Shown here piece by piece: positions 25,223 through 33,956 of a stretch of 64,000 bases of DNA. The first letter of the stretch is position 1; every line of letters begins with the position of its first letter. Both the position numbers and the translations under genes were made by a program. The notes beneath the pieces are model-generated. The model was not told the DNA's origin and did not search any database. It saw nothing but the letters and a program-made list of their open reading frames with translations. Origin of the DNA: Siphonobacter sp. BAB-5405 (GTDB lineage Bacteria > Bacteroidota > Bacteroidia > Cytophagales > Spirosomataceae). Location of the stretch: contig NZ_NJAG01000022.1 in assembly GCF_002872335.1 (NCBI RefSeq), positions 61,205 to 125,204 of the forward strand, given 5' to 3'.

Positions 25223-25756
25223 ATGACTAATTACACCATATCCATATTTACAACCAATACGGTAGGTTTGCTAAACCGTATTACGATTGTCTTCACGCGT
25301 CGTCGGTTGAATATCGAATCGCTGACGGTTTGTGAGACCGAGCGGAAAGGCGTATCCCGCTTTACCATTGTACTGAAATCTGAAAGTCGCGAATCCGTTG
25401 AAAAACTGGTACGCCAAATTCGGAAATTAGTCGATGTACTGGCGGTGTACGGGTATCTGGACGAAGACATCGTCTTTCAGGAGACAGCCCTGTTCAAAAT
25501 CTCAACGCCGCTGGGTGGTCCTCAACTCGACATTGAGCGGGTAAATAAGGACTTCAACGCCTGGGTGGTACAATGGGGGACGGATTCGGTCGTCATCGAA
25601 AAATCGGGTACGGAAGCCGAAATCATGGAGTTCTACCATTATATCAAACCCCAGGGTATTCTGGAGTTCGTCCGTTCCGGCCGAATCAGCGTATCCAAGG
25701 AAGAAAAAGGCCTGGTCGAATACCTGCCTTCGGAAGGAGTCTGGGAAATCGCATAA
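25223..25756 (+). CDS. ilvN: Acetolactate synthase, small (regulatory) subunit
   Basis: The protein has 177 residues. The N-terminal ACT domain (YTISIFTTNTVGLLNRITIVFTRRRLNIESLTVCETE) binds branched-chain amino acids for feedback control of IlvB. The C-terminal domain (about 85-177) ends with ILEFVRSGRISVSKEEKGLVEYL, like other small subunits. The name ilvH would be equally valid. It sits between ilvB and ilvC, with repeat-filled spacers on both sides. Confidence 0.94.
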   Translation: MTNYTISIFTTNTVGLLNRITIVFTRRRLNIESLTVCETERKGVSRFTIVLKSESRESVEKLVRQIRKLVDVLAVYGYLDEDIVFQETALFKISTPLGGPQLDIERVNKDFNAWVVQWGTDSVVIEKSGTEAEIMEFYHYIKPQGILEFVRSGRISVSKEEKGLVEYLPSEGVWEIA

Positions 25757-25827
25757 GCGTTTAGCGTTTTGGGTTTGGCGTTGATGCGTTATTGAACGCT
25801 AAACCCCAAACGCTAGACTCTAAACCC
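25757..25827. repeat. Mirror-word spacer between ilvN and ilvC
   Basis: The left arm (25757-25782) contains AGCGTTTTGGGTTTGGCGTT. The right arm (25795-25827) contains AACGCTAAACCCCAAACGCT, its near-perfect reverse complement, then another CTAAACCC word. Read in the ilvC frame, the right arm creates a spurious N-terminal extension. Confidence 0.72.
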
Positions 25828-25869
25828 AAAGAGTTTTTACAATTTTATTATCCTCAAAATTCAATCAAA

Positions 25870-26916
25870 ATGGCAAAGTTGAACTTCGGCGGACTCGAAG
25901 AAGAAGTAGTAACCCGGGAAGAATTCCCCCTCGAAAAAGCCCGTGAAGTACTGAACGAAGAAGTAATTGCAGTCATTGGCTATGGTGTACAAGGACCTGG
26001 TCAGGGACTGAATATGAAAGATAACGGCTTTAACGTAATCGTAGGTCAGCGGAAAGATTCCAAGACCTGGGACAAAGCCGTAGCCGATGGATGGGTTCCC
26101 GGTGAAACCCTCTTCGAAATTGAAGAAGCTCTCGAGAAAGGTACCATCATTTGCTACCTGCTTTCTGACGCCGCTCAAATCGCCCTGTGGCCTACGGTGA
26201 AAGCTGCTCTGAAGCCTGGCAAATCTCTTTATTTCTCACACGGTTTCGGTGTAACGTACAAAGATCAGACGGGTATCGTTCCTCCCGCTGACGTAGACGT
26301 ATTCCTGGTAGCCCCCAAAGGTTCCGGAACGTCCCTGCGTCGTTTGTTTGTAGAAGGAAAAGGTCTGAACTCCAGCTTCGCCATCTACCAGGATGCTACC
26401 GGTAAAGCCCGCGAAAAATGTATCGCTATGGGGATCGGTGTAGGTTCAGGTTACCTGTTCGAGACGGATTTCTACAAAGAAGTAACCTCTGACCTTACGG
26501 GTGAGCGTGGTACGCTGATGGGTGCTATTCAGGGGATCTTCGCGGCTCAGTACGAAGTACTCCGCGAAAACGGTCACTCGCCTTCAGAAGCCTTCAACGA
26601 AACGGTAGAAGAGCTGACCCAATCGCTGATGCCTTTAGTGGCTGAAAACGGTATGGACTGGATGTACGCCAACTGTTCGACGACGGCTCAACGCGGTGCT
26701 CTGGATTGGTGGAAGCCCTTCAAAGAAGCAACCAAGCCCGTATTCGAGAAACTGTATAACTCCGTAAAATCAGGTGAGCAGGCTCAGATTTCGATCACCC
26801 GTAACTCACAGGCTGATTACCGCGAAAAACTGGAAGTAGAACTAGCCGAACTCCGCGAATCAGAAATGTGGAAAGCTGGTGCTACCGTACGTAGCCTGCG
26901 TCCCGAACGTAGCTAG
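25870..26916 (+). CDS. ilvC: Ketol-acid reductoisomerase
   Basis: IlvC isomerises and reduces acetolactate or acetohydroxybutyrate with NADPH. The ATG at 25870 gives 348 residues starting MAKLNFGGLEEEVVTREEF. The frame is open to 25792, but those 26 residues are translated repeat sequence. Motifs: Rossmann loop VIAVIGYGVQGPGQGLNMKDNGFNVIVGQ, SHGFGVTYKDQTGIVPPADVDVFLVAPKG, and the metal site FETDFYKEVTSDLTGERGTLMGA. The length fits the short class I form. It is the last gene before a strong terminator. Confidence 0.97.
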   Translation: MAKLNFGGLEEEVVTREEFPLEKAREVLNEEVIAVIGYGVQGPGQGLNMKDNGFNVIVGQRKDSKTWDKAVADGWVPGETLFEIEEALEKGTIICYLLSDAAQIALWPTVKAALKPGKSLYFSHGFGVTYKDQTGIVPPADVDVFLVAPKGSGTSLRRLFVEGKGLNSSFAIYQDATGKAREKCIAMGIGVGSGYLFETDFYKEVTSDLTGERGTLMGAIQGIFAAQYEVLRENGHSPSEAFNETVEELTQSLMPLVAENGMDWMYANCSTTAQRGALDWWKPFKEATKPVFEKLYNSVKSGEQAQISITRNSQADYREKLEVELAELRESEMWKAGATVRSLRPERS

Positions 26917-26920
26917 TTCT

Positions 26921-27026
26921 TAGTTTACAGTTTTCGATTTTTAGTTTTCAGTTAGGGTATGGGCCGCATTTTCTACAAGTGACGATTCTTTTCAAACTGA
27001 AAACAGTAAACCGAAAACTCAAAACT
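26921..27026. repeat. Mirror-word spacer after ilvC
   Basis: The left arm 26921-26953 is built of AGTTTACAGTTTTCG and AGTTTTCAGTT words. The right arm 26994-27026 reads AAACTGAAAACAGTAAACCG and onward. The arms are about 80 percent complementary over 32 bases and share their word family with the purK-purE spacer. Confidence 0.72.
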
Positions 27027-27029
27027 CTT

Positions 27030-27072
27030 GGGTGAATGAGTGAATGATGCCATTCGTTCATTCACCCTTTTT
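27030..27072 (+). terminator. Terminator of the ilvDBNC operon
   Basis: The arms 27030-27046 and 27051-27067 (GGGTGAATGAGTGAATG with CATTCGTTCATTCACCC) pair over 17 bp with two G-T pairs and a four-base loop, followed by TTTTT. ilvA is therefore probably a separate transcript. Confidence 0.9.
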
Positions 27073-27196
27073 CGTACCAGTGCCTTTTAAATAATACAAG
27101 CCTTACTTCAAAAACAGCCCACAGAAAACCGCTAAGGCGGTTGCTGTATACTTCCCTATCCAACCTCCCCGTTATAAAACGTATTATCATACTATT

Positions 27197-28510
27197 GTGA
27201 ATACCCCGGCACAGACGTTAGCACGTCGCATAGAAGAGAAGATGAAAGAAACCGTTGATTCCCCGACGCTATTCCCCCAGCTTGACGACATATTTCTTGC
27301 CGCCGAACGACTCCGCAAAGTAGTAACCCATACGCCGCTGACGGTGAATTTGAACCTGTCCGCGAAATTCGGAGCGAATGTATACCTCAAACGGGAAGAC
27401 CAGCAGATTGTACGTTCCTACAAAATTCGTGGAGCCTATAACTGCATGGCCAAACTCCCTGCCGAAGCACTGGCCAAGGGCGTAGCCTGTGCCAGTGCCG
27501 GAAATCACGCTCAGGGCGTGGCGTACGCCTGTCACAAAATGGGCGTGAAGGGGACGATTTTCATGCCCAGCACCACGCCCAACCAGAAAGTAAAACAGGT
27601 AAAACTCTTTGGGCGGGACGAAGTAGAAGTAGTACTCACGGGTGATACGTTTGATGATGCCTACGTAGCGGCCCGGGCCTTCGAACAGCAGCAGGGAGCA
27701 ACGTTCGTGCACCCCTTCGACGACCTGGGGGTTATGGAAGGACAGGGAACGGTAGGACTGGAAATCTTCAAAGATGCCGACTTTAAAATTGATTATGTCC
27801 TCTTCGCCATCGGTGGCGGCGGACTGGCTTCGGGCGTGGCTACGGTCTTCAAACACCTTTCTCCGCATACGAAACTGATTGGTATTGAACCGGCTGGTGC
27901 GGCGTCCATGCGGGAGGCACTCAACCACGGGAAGATCGTAACGCTGGATGATATTGACAAATTCGTTGATGGAGCCGCCGTCAAACGGGTAGGGGAGATG
28001 ACCTTCCAGATATGTCAGGAACTACTTGATGATGTGATTACCATTCCGGAAGGCAAAGTGTGTACCACGATCATGCAGTTGTACAACGAAGAAGCCATCG
28101 TAGCCGAGCCCGCCGGAGCACTGAGTATCGCTGCTCTGGATTTTCTAAAAGATGAGATCAAGGGTAAGAACGTGGTCTGTCTGGTCAGTGGCGGTAACAA
28201 CGACATTACCCGGATGGAAGAGATCAAAGAACGCTCGCTCCTGTACGAAGGATTAAAGCATTATTTCATCATCCGGTTTCCGCAACGGGCCGGAGCTTTC
28301 CGGGAGTTTTTGAATGTACTCGGTCCCAACGATGACATTACTCGATTTGAATACGTGAAGAAAACCAATCGCGAACAGGGCCCCGCTATTGTCGGTATCG
28401 AATTAAAATCAAAAAGTGACTTTTCTTCCCTTATTCACCGCATGAATGAAGCAAAAGTTATTTATGAATACCTGAATGATAAGCCAGATTTGTTTGGGAT
28501 TTTAGTATAA
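27197..28510 (+). CDS. ilvA: Threonine dehydratase (threonine ammonia-lyase), biosynthetic
   Basis: This PLP enzyme converts threonine to 2-ketobutyrate, the entry to isoleucine synthesis. The 437 residues include the PLP-lysine region REDQQIVRSYKIRGAYNCMA, SAGNHAQGVAYACHKMGVKG, the glycine loop AIGGGGLASGVATVFKHL, and a C-terminal ACT-like regulatory domain from about residue 345 (HYFIIRFPQRAGAFREFLNVLG). The start is either a GTG at 27197 or the ATG at 27242. It has no leader peptide of its own that I could find, although a small hairpin (AACCGC/GCGGTT) lies at 27127-27142. Confidence 0.95.
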   Translation: MNTPAQTLARRIEEKMKETVDSPTLFPQLDDIFLAAERLRKVVTHTPLTVNLNLSAKFGANVYLKREDQQIVRSYKIRGAYNCMAKLPAEALAKGVACASAGNHAQGVAYACHKMGVKGTIFMPSTTPNQKVKQVKLFGRDEVEVVLTGDTFDDAYVAARAFEQQQGATFVHPFDDLGVMEGQGTVGLEIFKDADFKIDYVLFAIGGGGLASGVATVFKHLSPHTKLIGIEPAGAASMREALNHGKIVTLDDIDKFVDGAAVKRVGEMTFQICQELLDDVITIPEGKVCTTIMQLYNEEAIVAEPAGALSIAALDFLKDEIKGKNVVCLVSGGNNDITRMEEIKERSLLYEGLKHYFIIRFPQRAGAFREFLNVLGPNDDITRFEYVKKTNREQGPAIVGIELKSKSDFSSLIHRMNEAKVIYEYLNDKPDLFGILV

Positions 28511-28530
28511 CTTATTTCAAAGGAAGGTAT

Positions 28531-28569
28531 AATAGAATGGGAATTCTATATTTTTGTTTCCATTCTATT
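28531..28569. terminator. Hairpin between ilvA and the next gene
   Basis: AATAGAATGGGAA (28531-28543) and TTTCCATTCTATT (28557-28569) form a 13-bp stem with one wobble. No T run follows on the plus strand, so termination is uncertain. Confidence 0.4.
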
Positions 28570-28582
28570 AGCCTAACCTTAT

Positions 28583-29725
28583 ATGTTTCGTCCATTTCTA
28601 CTTACTGTAATTTTATTGTTGAATACTGGCTATGTATTCGCTCAAAGTACTTTCCAAAAAGGATATATCGTAAAATCCGCCGGCGACACTTTAGCCTGTT
28701 ATATCCAGTATCAAGACTGGTCCGATAGCCCCGCCGAAATTCGAATCAAACGGGATTTAACGCAGAAAGAAGAAATCATTAGTGCGGTTTCGTATAAGGC
28801 ATTTTATATAGCGAAGGAAAATCAGTTGTATAAATCGTATACATTGAATCTTCTGTACGTAAGCGAAGATGTTTACGCGACTAAACCGGATACGTACTTT
28901 CAGCAAACGTTATTTCTACAACAGCTCTGGAGTGACCAGAAAATCAGCTTGTACTACGCTAGAAGTGATAAAGACGGAAGAATCCGTTTTTTTATTGAAG
29001 AAGGACCTTCTTTCTATGAACTGATCAACTATAGTTTTTACCGGCAAAAGGAAGGACAAAATTATCGCGTAGCGGTACAGGAGTACAAGCAACAGCTAGA
29101 ACAATTGACGGCTGATGTTGCCAATTTTTCAATGACTTCTCCCATTTATGCGAGCCGTTATCTAATCAACTACTTACAGGCTTATCACGATAGAAAATAT
29201 ACGGCAGAGCCCGTTAAATTTCGGTTGAAAGATGAAAAGTCTACGTTTTATGTGGGCCTCAATGCCGGTCTTGAACGTTTGAATATTAGTGATTTAAGCC
29301 AAGGAAAAAATCAGGCTTCTGTCGGTGTATCGGCACGCGTCAATTTCCCCCGAAATCATCAACAGATGTACGCGAAGATAGCTTTTCATAGAGCTTCAAA
29401 AATAGTGGTACTGCAAGAAGAAACCCGTAGACCCGTGGATAGTAATTTAAAAACGATCGAAATACTGGCTGGCCAATACTTAGGCGGGGGCAAAATCCAA
29501 CCTTTTTATAACGTAGGATTAGTAATTTTTTCAAATAAAATTGCTACTACCGGCATTCTTACACCGGGTGTTGGGGTTAGTTTTAAAAAACGGCTCGAAT
29601 TGGAAGTATCACATTTTAGTCGCTTGTTTTTCAAGATGGGCCAAGAGGAAGCTCCATTTCTTATTCCTCCCCGAATTTCCCTTAACTACTATATTAAACT
29701 TAATGGTCCTAATAAACTATTTTAA
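28583..29725 (+). CDS. Secreted or outer-membrane protein of unknown function
   Basis: The protein has 380 residues with a signal peptide (about 1-20, ending YVFAQ). The first half (STFQKGYIVKSAGDTLACYIQYQDW) resembles a beta-rich domain found at the N-terminus of uncharacterised Bacteroidota proteins. From about residue 225 (FYVGLNAGLERLNISDL) alternating polar/hydrophobic strands and the terminal RISLNYYIKL suggest a small outer-membrane beta-barrel. There are no catalytic motifs. Codon use is more AT rich than in the flanking ilv/leu genes, hinting at a different history. Confidence 0.65.
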   Translation: MFRPFLLTVILLLNTGYVFAQSTFQKGYIVKSAGDTLACYIQYQDWSDSPAEIRIKRDLTQKEEIISAVSYKAFYIAKENQLYKSYTLNLLYVSEDVYATKPDTYFQQTLFLQQLWSDQKISLYYARSDKDGRIRFFIEEGPSFYELINYSFYRQKEGQNYRVAVQEYKQQLEQLTADVANFSMTSPIYASRYLINYLQAYHDRKYTAEPVKFRLKDEKSTFYVGLNAGLERLNISDLSQGKNQASVGVSARVNFPRNHQQMYAKIAFHRASKIVVLQEETRRPVDSNLKTIEILAGQYLGGGKIQPFYNVGLVIFSNKIATTGILTPGVGVSFKKRLELEVSHFSRLFFKMGQEEAPFLIPPRISLNYYIKLNGPNKLF

Positions 29726-29761
29726 CTGATTTTGAATTGTATACTAGTAGTGAAGAACCCG

Positions 29762-29769
29762 AAAGGAGG
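29762..29769 (+). promoter_or_regulatory. Canonical Shine-Dalgarno sequence
   Basis: AAAGGAGG lies 11 bases before the ATG at 29781. Such a strong site is uncommon in Bacteroidota, and no other gene inspected here has a comparable one. Confidence 0.6.
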
Positions 29770-29780
29770 CGATTTTTAAT

Positions 29781-30002
29781 ATGAATACTGTATCCGAATT
29801 ACGGGAACTGGCGGTTCGTCTGACTGCTTTTCCCACCGAAGAAGAAAAATTAGAGTTTTTACATCGGCAGTTAGCTGCGTTTTCGAACCTTTCCCCCGAA
29901 CAGCAAACCCGCCAGCTTCTGGAATGGGAAGCGTTCCACGAAAAAGAACATCAGGTCGTTGAGAAGCCTCTTCCCAACGCTGAAAATAAAAATGCAGCGT
30001 AA
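29781..30002 (+). CDS. Small conserved-looking protein of unknown function
   Basis: The protein has 73 residues, mostly charged and helical (VSELRELAVRLTAFPTEEEKLEFLHRQLAAF ... LLEWEAFHEKEHQ), soluble, with an acidic-basic helix pattern suggesting a protein-protein contact. I do not recognise a family. It is supported by a strong ribosome-binding site and by the absence of a competing frame. A repeat spacer follows immediately. Confidence 0.6.
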   Translation: MNTVSELRELAVRLTAFPTEEEKLEFLHRQLAAFSNLSPEQQTRQLLEWEAFHEKEHQVVEKPLPNAENKNAA

Positions 30003-30004
30003 TT

Positions 30005-30104
30005 AGTTTGAGGATGTGTAGGGTTTGAAAAGTTGAAAGTAGGCCTGTATCGGCCCATTTAGGCTTTTTTTGAACTTTACACATCCTCAAATCTTTTCAA
30101 ACCC
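30005..30104. repeat. Mirror-word spacer before the AraC gene
   Basis: TTTGAGGATGTGTA (30007-30020) has an exact complement at 30078-30091, and GGGTTTGAAAAG (30021-30032) has one at 30093-30104. The order is A-B-A'-B' rather than the nested A-B-B'-A', so the words have been shuffled and cannot all pair in a single hairpin. A GC-rich core with TTTTTTT at 30065-30071 may act as a terminator. Confidence 0.75.
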
Positions 30105-30143
30105 AATCAAACTTTACGTCCAGTGCTTCGTGTCCCCACTTTC

Positions 30144-30992
30144 ATGCATGTCAATGAATTTGAATCGCTCAAGATTCAGGACATGACTTTTGTGGCCTAC
30201 CGTAACCAGGATCCGCCGCTCCGTAACGAGGTTTTCTTCGAAGAACATGCGGTGATTTTTGTACTGGAAGGCGAGAAGCGGTTTTTAGCTCCCGAGGGCG
30301 AGACGCGGGTACGCAAGGGCGATGTAGTGTTTATTCGTCGTGGCTATTACTTCATGCAGGAAGCACTCGACCGGGCCTATCGCAGCCTGGTCTTTTTCTT
30401 TCACGAGAAGCTGTTAAAATCCTTCGTTGAGCAGCATATCGAACTGGTTTCTGGTCCGCTTCAGGAACGGGAAATTGATAACCCTTTACTGGTGTTTGAA
30501 GGAAACCCCAGCTTAAGTGCTTTTGCCGATTCCATCTTTCCGTATTTCCAGCGTCCTACGCCCTTTCTGAATCAGTATCTTCGACTCAAATCGCACGAAC
30601 TCTTACTCTTACTTTTCGAAAACGACGTTACGGGACAGTTAAAAGCCTTTTTGCACAGTTTGTACATTGGCGAGAAGCTGGATCTGGAGTGGTTACTACA
30701 AAGCTATTATCTCAAACCGTTGTCGGTGGCTGAACTGGCTCGTTTGTCCGGACGTAGTCTTTCCGTATTTAAACGGGATTTCGAGAAACAGTTTGGTACC
30801 AGCCCCGCCGCCTGGATTCGTAAGAAACGACTTGAACACGCCGTATTCTTACTGGAGAATACCAGCAAAAACGTTTCGGAAATCAGTTTTGAGATTGGAT
30901 ACGAGAGCGTATCCCACTTCATTAAGGCTTTCAAAGAGCAATACGGCTCAACGCCCAATTTATACCATCGAACCAAAAACGCTATCGTTTGA
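30144..30992 (+). CDS. AraC-family transcriptional regulator
   Basis: The protein has 282 residues from the ATG at 30144 (MHVNEFESLKIQDM); a GTG at 30123 would add seven. The N-terminal half is a cupin-like sensor (EEHAVIFVLEGEKRFLAPEGETRVRKGDVVFIRRGYYFM). The C-terminal half holds two helix-turn-helices: LSVAELARLSGRSLSVFKRDFEKQFGTSPAAWIRKKRLEHA and VSEISFEIGYESVSHFIKAFKEQYGSTPNLYHR. The ligand is unknown. It lies 70 bases upstream of leuC on the same strand, so cotranscription or local control is possible. Confidence 0.92.
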   Translation: MHVNEFESLKIQDMTFVAYRNQDPPLRNEVFFEEHAVIFVLEGEKRFLAPEGETRVRKGDVVFIRRGYYFMQEALDRAYRSLVFFFHEKLLKSFVEQHIELVSGPLQEREIDNPLLVFEGNPSLSAFADSIFPYFQRPTPFLNQYLRLKSHELLLLLFENDVTGQLKAFLHSLYIGEKLDLEWLLQSYYLKPLSVAELARLSGRSLSVFKRDFEKQFGTSPAAWIRKKRLEHAVFLLENTSKNVSEISFEIGYESVSHFIKAFKEQYGSTPNLYHRTKNAIV

Positions 30993-31062
30993 ACGTTTGC
31001 CGATACCCACTTGCTCAATAAATCTCCCAATTTTGTAGCGTATTAGTTAGCCTAATCCAACA

Positions 31063-32469
31063 ATGAGCAATACCCCTCAAACATTATTCGATAAAATCTG
31101 GGACAACCACGTCGTGAAACGCCAGGAAGGTTATCCCGACGTCGTGTTTATTGATCGTCACTTCATTCACGAAGTGACAAGTCCTCAGGCCTTCGACGGT
31201 CTTCGCAAACGTGGAGCGAAAGTCTTCAATGTGAATCGCACGACGGCAACTGCCGATCACAACGTTCCTACGAAAGATCAGCACCTGCCCATCCGTGAAG
31301 CGTTGTCTCGCCATCAGGTAGAGAAACTTCGCGAAAACTGTAAGGAATTCGGTATTGAACTCTACGACTTGTTACACCCATTCCAAGGCATCGTACACGT
31401 CATCGGACCCGAACTGGGCATTACGCAACCCGGCATGACGATTGTGTGCGGTGATTCGCATACCTCTACGCACGGAGCGTTTGGAAACGTAGCGTTCGGG
31501 ATTGGTACTTCGGAAGTAGAGCAAGTACTGACGACGCAATGTATCATTCAGTCGAAGCCTAAAAAGATGCTGATCGAAGTCAACGGTACGCTCGAAAAAG
31601 GCGTAACGGCGAAAGACTTGATCTTGTATATCATCGCTAAAATCTCAGCTGCCGGAGCTACGGGCTATTTCGTGGAATACGCTGGAGAAGCTATTCGGAA
31701 CCTGACGATGGAAGGTCGGATGACGGTCTGTAACATGAGTATCGAGATGGGTGCTCGTGGCGGTATGATTGCCCCCGATGAAGTAACCTTTGCCTATTTG
31801 AAAGGCCGTCGCTTTGCTCCGCAGGGCGAAGAATTTGACCGTAAGGTAGAAGCGTGGAAGGAACTGAAAACCGACGAAGGAGCCCAGTTCGATAAAGTAC
31901 TGACTTTCGACGCGGCGGACATCAAGCCCATGATTACGTACGGAACGAACCCGGGTATGGGGATCGGCGTAACGGATCACGTACCGACGCTGGAGGAAAT
32001 TCCAACGACGGAACAGCCTTCGTTTGAAAAGTCGCTGAATTACATGGGCTTAAAACCGGGCGAAAGCCTGTTAGGGAAAGCCATTGATTATGTATTCATC
32101 GGCTCCTGTACCAATGCCCGTATTGAAGACCTTCGCGAGGTTGCGGAATTTGTCAAAGGAAAGCAAAAAGCCAGTGGTATAGAAGTCTGGATTGTTCCGG
32201 GTTCGAATCAGGTGGCGGAGCAGGCTCGGGCCGAAGGTCTCGACAAAGTATTTGAAGGAGCGGGTTTTGAATTACGCGGTCCCGGATGTTCGGCTTGCTT
32301 AGGCATGAACGAAGACAAAGTACCCGCCGGTAAATACGCCGTGAGTACCTCCAACCGAAACTTCGAAGGTCGCCAGGGACCGGGAGCCCGCACGTTACTG
32401 GTCTCTCCACTGACGGCTGCCGTAGCAGCGGTGACGGGTAAGGTAGGCGACGTTCGGGAACTGGTGTAA
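31063..32469 (+). CDS. leuC: 3-isopropylmalate dehydratase, large subunit
   Basis: LeuC with LeuD isomerises 2- to 3-isopropylmalate. The 468 residues fit the bacterial LeuC family. Visible are [31 protein letters not shown], the first cluster cysteine in [13 protein letters not shown], and the other two in [14 protein letters not shown]; together these ligate the 4Fe-4S cluster. Unlike most genomes, leuD does not follow directly: a four-helix-bundle gene with flanking inverted repeats lies between. Confidence 0.97.
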   Translation: MSNTPQTLFDKIWDNHVVKRQEGYPDVVFIDRHFIHEVTSPQAFDGLRKRGAKVFNVNRTTATADHNVPTKDQHLPIREALSRHQVEKLRENCKEFGIELYDLLHPFQGIVHVIGPELGITQPGMTIVCGDSHTSTHGAFGNVAFGIGTSEVEQVLTTQCIIQSKPKKMLIEVNGTLEKGVTAKDLILYIIAKISAAGATGYFVEYAGEAIRNLTMEGRMTVCNMSIEMGARGGMIAPDEVTFAYLKGRRFAPQGEEFDRKVEAWKELKTDEGAQFDKVLTFDAADIKPMITYGTNPGMGIGVTDHVPTLEEIPTTEQPSFEKSLNYMGLKPGESLLGKAIDYVFIGSCTNARIEDLREVAEFVKGKQKASGIEVWIVPGSNQVAEQARAEGLDKVFEGAGFELRGPGCSACLGMNEDKVPAGKYAVSTSNRNFEGRQGPGARTLLVSPLTAAVAAVTGKVGDVRELV

Positions 32470-32474
32470 AACTA

Positions 32475-32500
32475 GTTGTTCGTTAATGGTTGTTTGTTAT
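32475..32500 (+). repeat. Left inverted repeat of the four-helix-bundle insert
   Basis: The sequence contains GTTGTTCGTTAATGGTTGTT. Its reverse complement agrees with the right repeat at 32926-32955 in about 19 of 23 positions. Confidence 0.65.
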
Positions 32501-32560
32501 TAGCTGGATTAACGGTACTTCGTTGTTCTGCTACATTCAACCTGCAAGTGTTAACGAACG

Positions 32561-32962
32561 ATGTCTTATACTGCTTACACTGAACTAACTATTTGGAAGG
32601 AATGCCGAAAGTTAACGGCCGAAGTATATCGGGTTACCAGGAATTTTCCTAAAGAAGAACTTTTCGGATTGACCAATCAAATTCGTCGCTGTGCGGTGTC
32701 TATCCCTTCTAATCTTGCAGAAGGTTGTGGACGAAATCACGCCAAAGATTCAATACAATTTTTCTTCATTTCCAGAGGGTCGTTGTATGAACTGGAAACG
32801 CAGATTTATATCGCCAGTGACCAGAATTACATTCCTGAAAGTGAGGTAAATGCGTTGTTGTCTCAATTGTCAATTTGTAAAAAACTTCTCAACGGATTCA
32901 TTAAATACTTTGAGCAACTAAAAAGACAAACAACAGACAACGAACAACCAACAACAAAATGA
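32561..32962 (+). CDS. Four-helix-bundle protein (23S rRNA intervening-sequence family)
   Basis: The protein has 133 residues. The pattern [79 protein letters not shown] is characteristic of this family, which is also encoded in intervening sequences of 23S rRNA and is structurally related to the Avd accessory protein of diversity-generating retroelements. Its function is not established. It has no link to leucine synthesis. The last codons ([13 protein letters not shown]) are translated from the right inverted repeat, and its stop overlaps the leuD ATG by four bases (ATGA). Confidence 0.88.
   Translation: MSYTAYTELTIWKECRKLTAEVYRVTRNFPKEELFGLTNQIRRCAVSIPSNLAEGCGRNHAKDSIQFFFISRGSLYELETQIYIASDQNYIPESEVNALLSQLSICKKLLNGFIKYFEQLKRQTTDNEQPTTK
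32926..32955 (+). repeat. Right inverted repeat of the four-helix-bundle insert
   Basis: It contains ACAAACAACAGACAACGAAC and CAACCAACAAC. It encodes the C-terminus of the four-helix-bundle protein and ends four bases before the leuD start codon. Confidence 0.65.
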
Positions 32963-33549
32963 AAGAGACAATAACCACATTGACTTCACAGGCGGCTCCG
33001 CTGCCGATTGAAAATATTGATACGGACCAGATTATTCCGGCTCGTTTTTTAAAAGCTACCACCCGCGAAGGTTTTGGCGATAATCTTTTCCGGGACTGGC
33101 GGTACAACGCAGATGATACGCCGAAAACGGATTTCGTATTAAACGATCCGACTTATAAGGCCGCCCGGATTTTGGTGGCGGGTAAGAATTTCGGCATGGG
33201 TTCCAGCCGGGAGCACGCCGCCTGGGCTATTCATGATTACGGCTTCAGCGTGGTCATTTCGAGCTTCTTTGCGGATATTTTTCGGAATAACTCGCTGAAT
33301 AACTTTGTACTGCCGGTACAGGTTTCGGATGAATTTCTGGCTAAAACCTTTGCTGTGATTGAAGCCGACCCGTACGCTCAGATCACGGTCGATCTGGAAA
33401 ACCAGCAGGTGACCTTACCTGACGGTACGGCTACTGCATTCGATATCAACCCGTACAAAAAGAACTGCCTGATGAATGGCTACGATGATATCGATTACCT
33501 GATCTCGTTGCGGCCGGAGATTGAGGCGTTCCAGGCAAGTCAAGTTTAA
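32959..33549 (+). CDS. leuD: 3-isopropylmalate dehydratase, small subunit
   Basis: The protein has 196 residues, the normal LeuD length. It begins with [42 protein letters not shown] and has the conserved [21 protein letters not shown] active-site loop. It pairs with LeuC. Its ATG overlaps the stop of the four-helix-bundle gene, so its translation may depend on that gene. A GxxExxY gene separates it from leuB. Confidence 0.97.
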   Translation: MKETITTLTSQAAPLPIENIDTDQIIPARFLKATTREGFGDNLFRDWRYNADDTPKTDFVLNDPTYKAARILVAGKNFGMGSSREHAAWAIHDYGFSVVISSFFADIFRNNSLNNFVLPVQVSDEFLAKTFAVIEADPYAQITVDLENQQVTLPDGTATAFDINPYKKNCLMNGYDDIDYLISLRPEIEAFQASQV

Positions 33550-33593
33550 CCACTGAGTAACACAAAGTATGGCACAGAGTCTCACGGAGTTAA
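33550..33593 (+). repeat. Left CACAGAG-type repeat of the GxxExxY insert
   Basis: Words of the type CCACTGAGTAACACAAAG and GGCACAGAGTCTCACGGAG occur in tandem. The start codon and first residues of the GxxExxY gene lie inside it. Confidence 0.65.
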
Positions 33594-33955
33594 ATGTGAT
33601 TTCACGCCAGATTCTGGCCTGTGCCTACCAAGTTCATACGGCTTTAGGCCCTGGCTTACTCGAGAGTGCCTACAAAGAATGTTTGGCTTACGCTCTTACA
33701 AAAAGTGGGCTTTTTGTGGAAAAGGAGAAAGCAATGCCTTTGGTGTACAAAGAGATCAGGCTTGAAGTTGGTTATCGAATTGATCTTTTGGTTAATCAGC
33801 AAATTGTTCTGGAATTAAAATCAGTTGAAGCTTTAACGGAAGTGCACCTCGCTCATATTTTAACCTACATGCGACTGGGTAATTACAAACTGGGTCTGTT
33901 ACTGAATTTTAACGTAGCGAGCCTAAAAAATGGAATCCGGCGAGTTGTACTTTAA
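33569..33955 (+). CDS. GxxExxY family protein (PD-(D/E)XK nuclease-like fold)
   Basis: The protein has 128 residues. The name-giving motif is in GPGLLESAYKECLAYAL (G-x-x-E-x-x-Y at about residues 29-35). YRIDLLVNQQIVLELKSVEAL carries an Asp and an Glu-x-Lys, the arrangement of PD-(D/E)XK nucleases, and the C-terminus (LAHILTYMRLGNYKLGLLLNFN) is typical. No activity has been established for the family that I know of. The gene is inserted between leuD and leuB and framed by CACAGAG-type repeats; the first nine residues are translated from the left one. Confidence 0.88.
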   Translation: MAQSLTELNVISRQILACAYQVHTALGPGLLESAYKECLAYALTKSGLFVEKEKAMPLVYKEIRLEVGYRIDLLVNQQIVLELKSVEALTEVHLAHILTYMRLGNYKLGLLLNFNVASLKNGIRRVVL

Positions 33956-33956
33956 G

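Noticed and set aside
25792..25869. N-terminal extension of ilvC
   Set aside because: The 26 extra residues are the translated right arm of the intergenic repeat; the conserved IlvC start is at 25870.
32561..32962. Possible diversity-generating retroelement because of the Avd-like four-helix bundle
   Set aside because: No reverse transcriptase, template repeat or variable repeat is present nearby.
33569..33955. Toxin-antitoxin interpretation of the GxxExxY gene
   Set aside because: There is no partner gene, and the family is not known as a toxin; the flanking repeats explain the context better.
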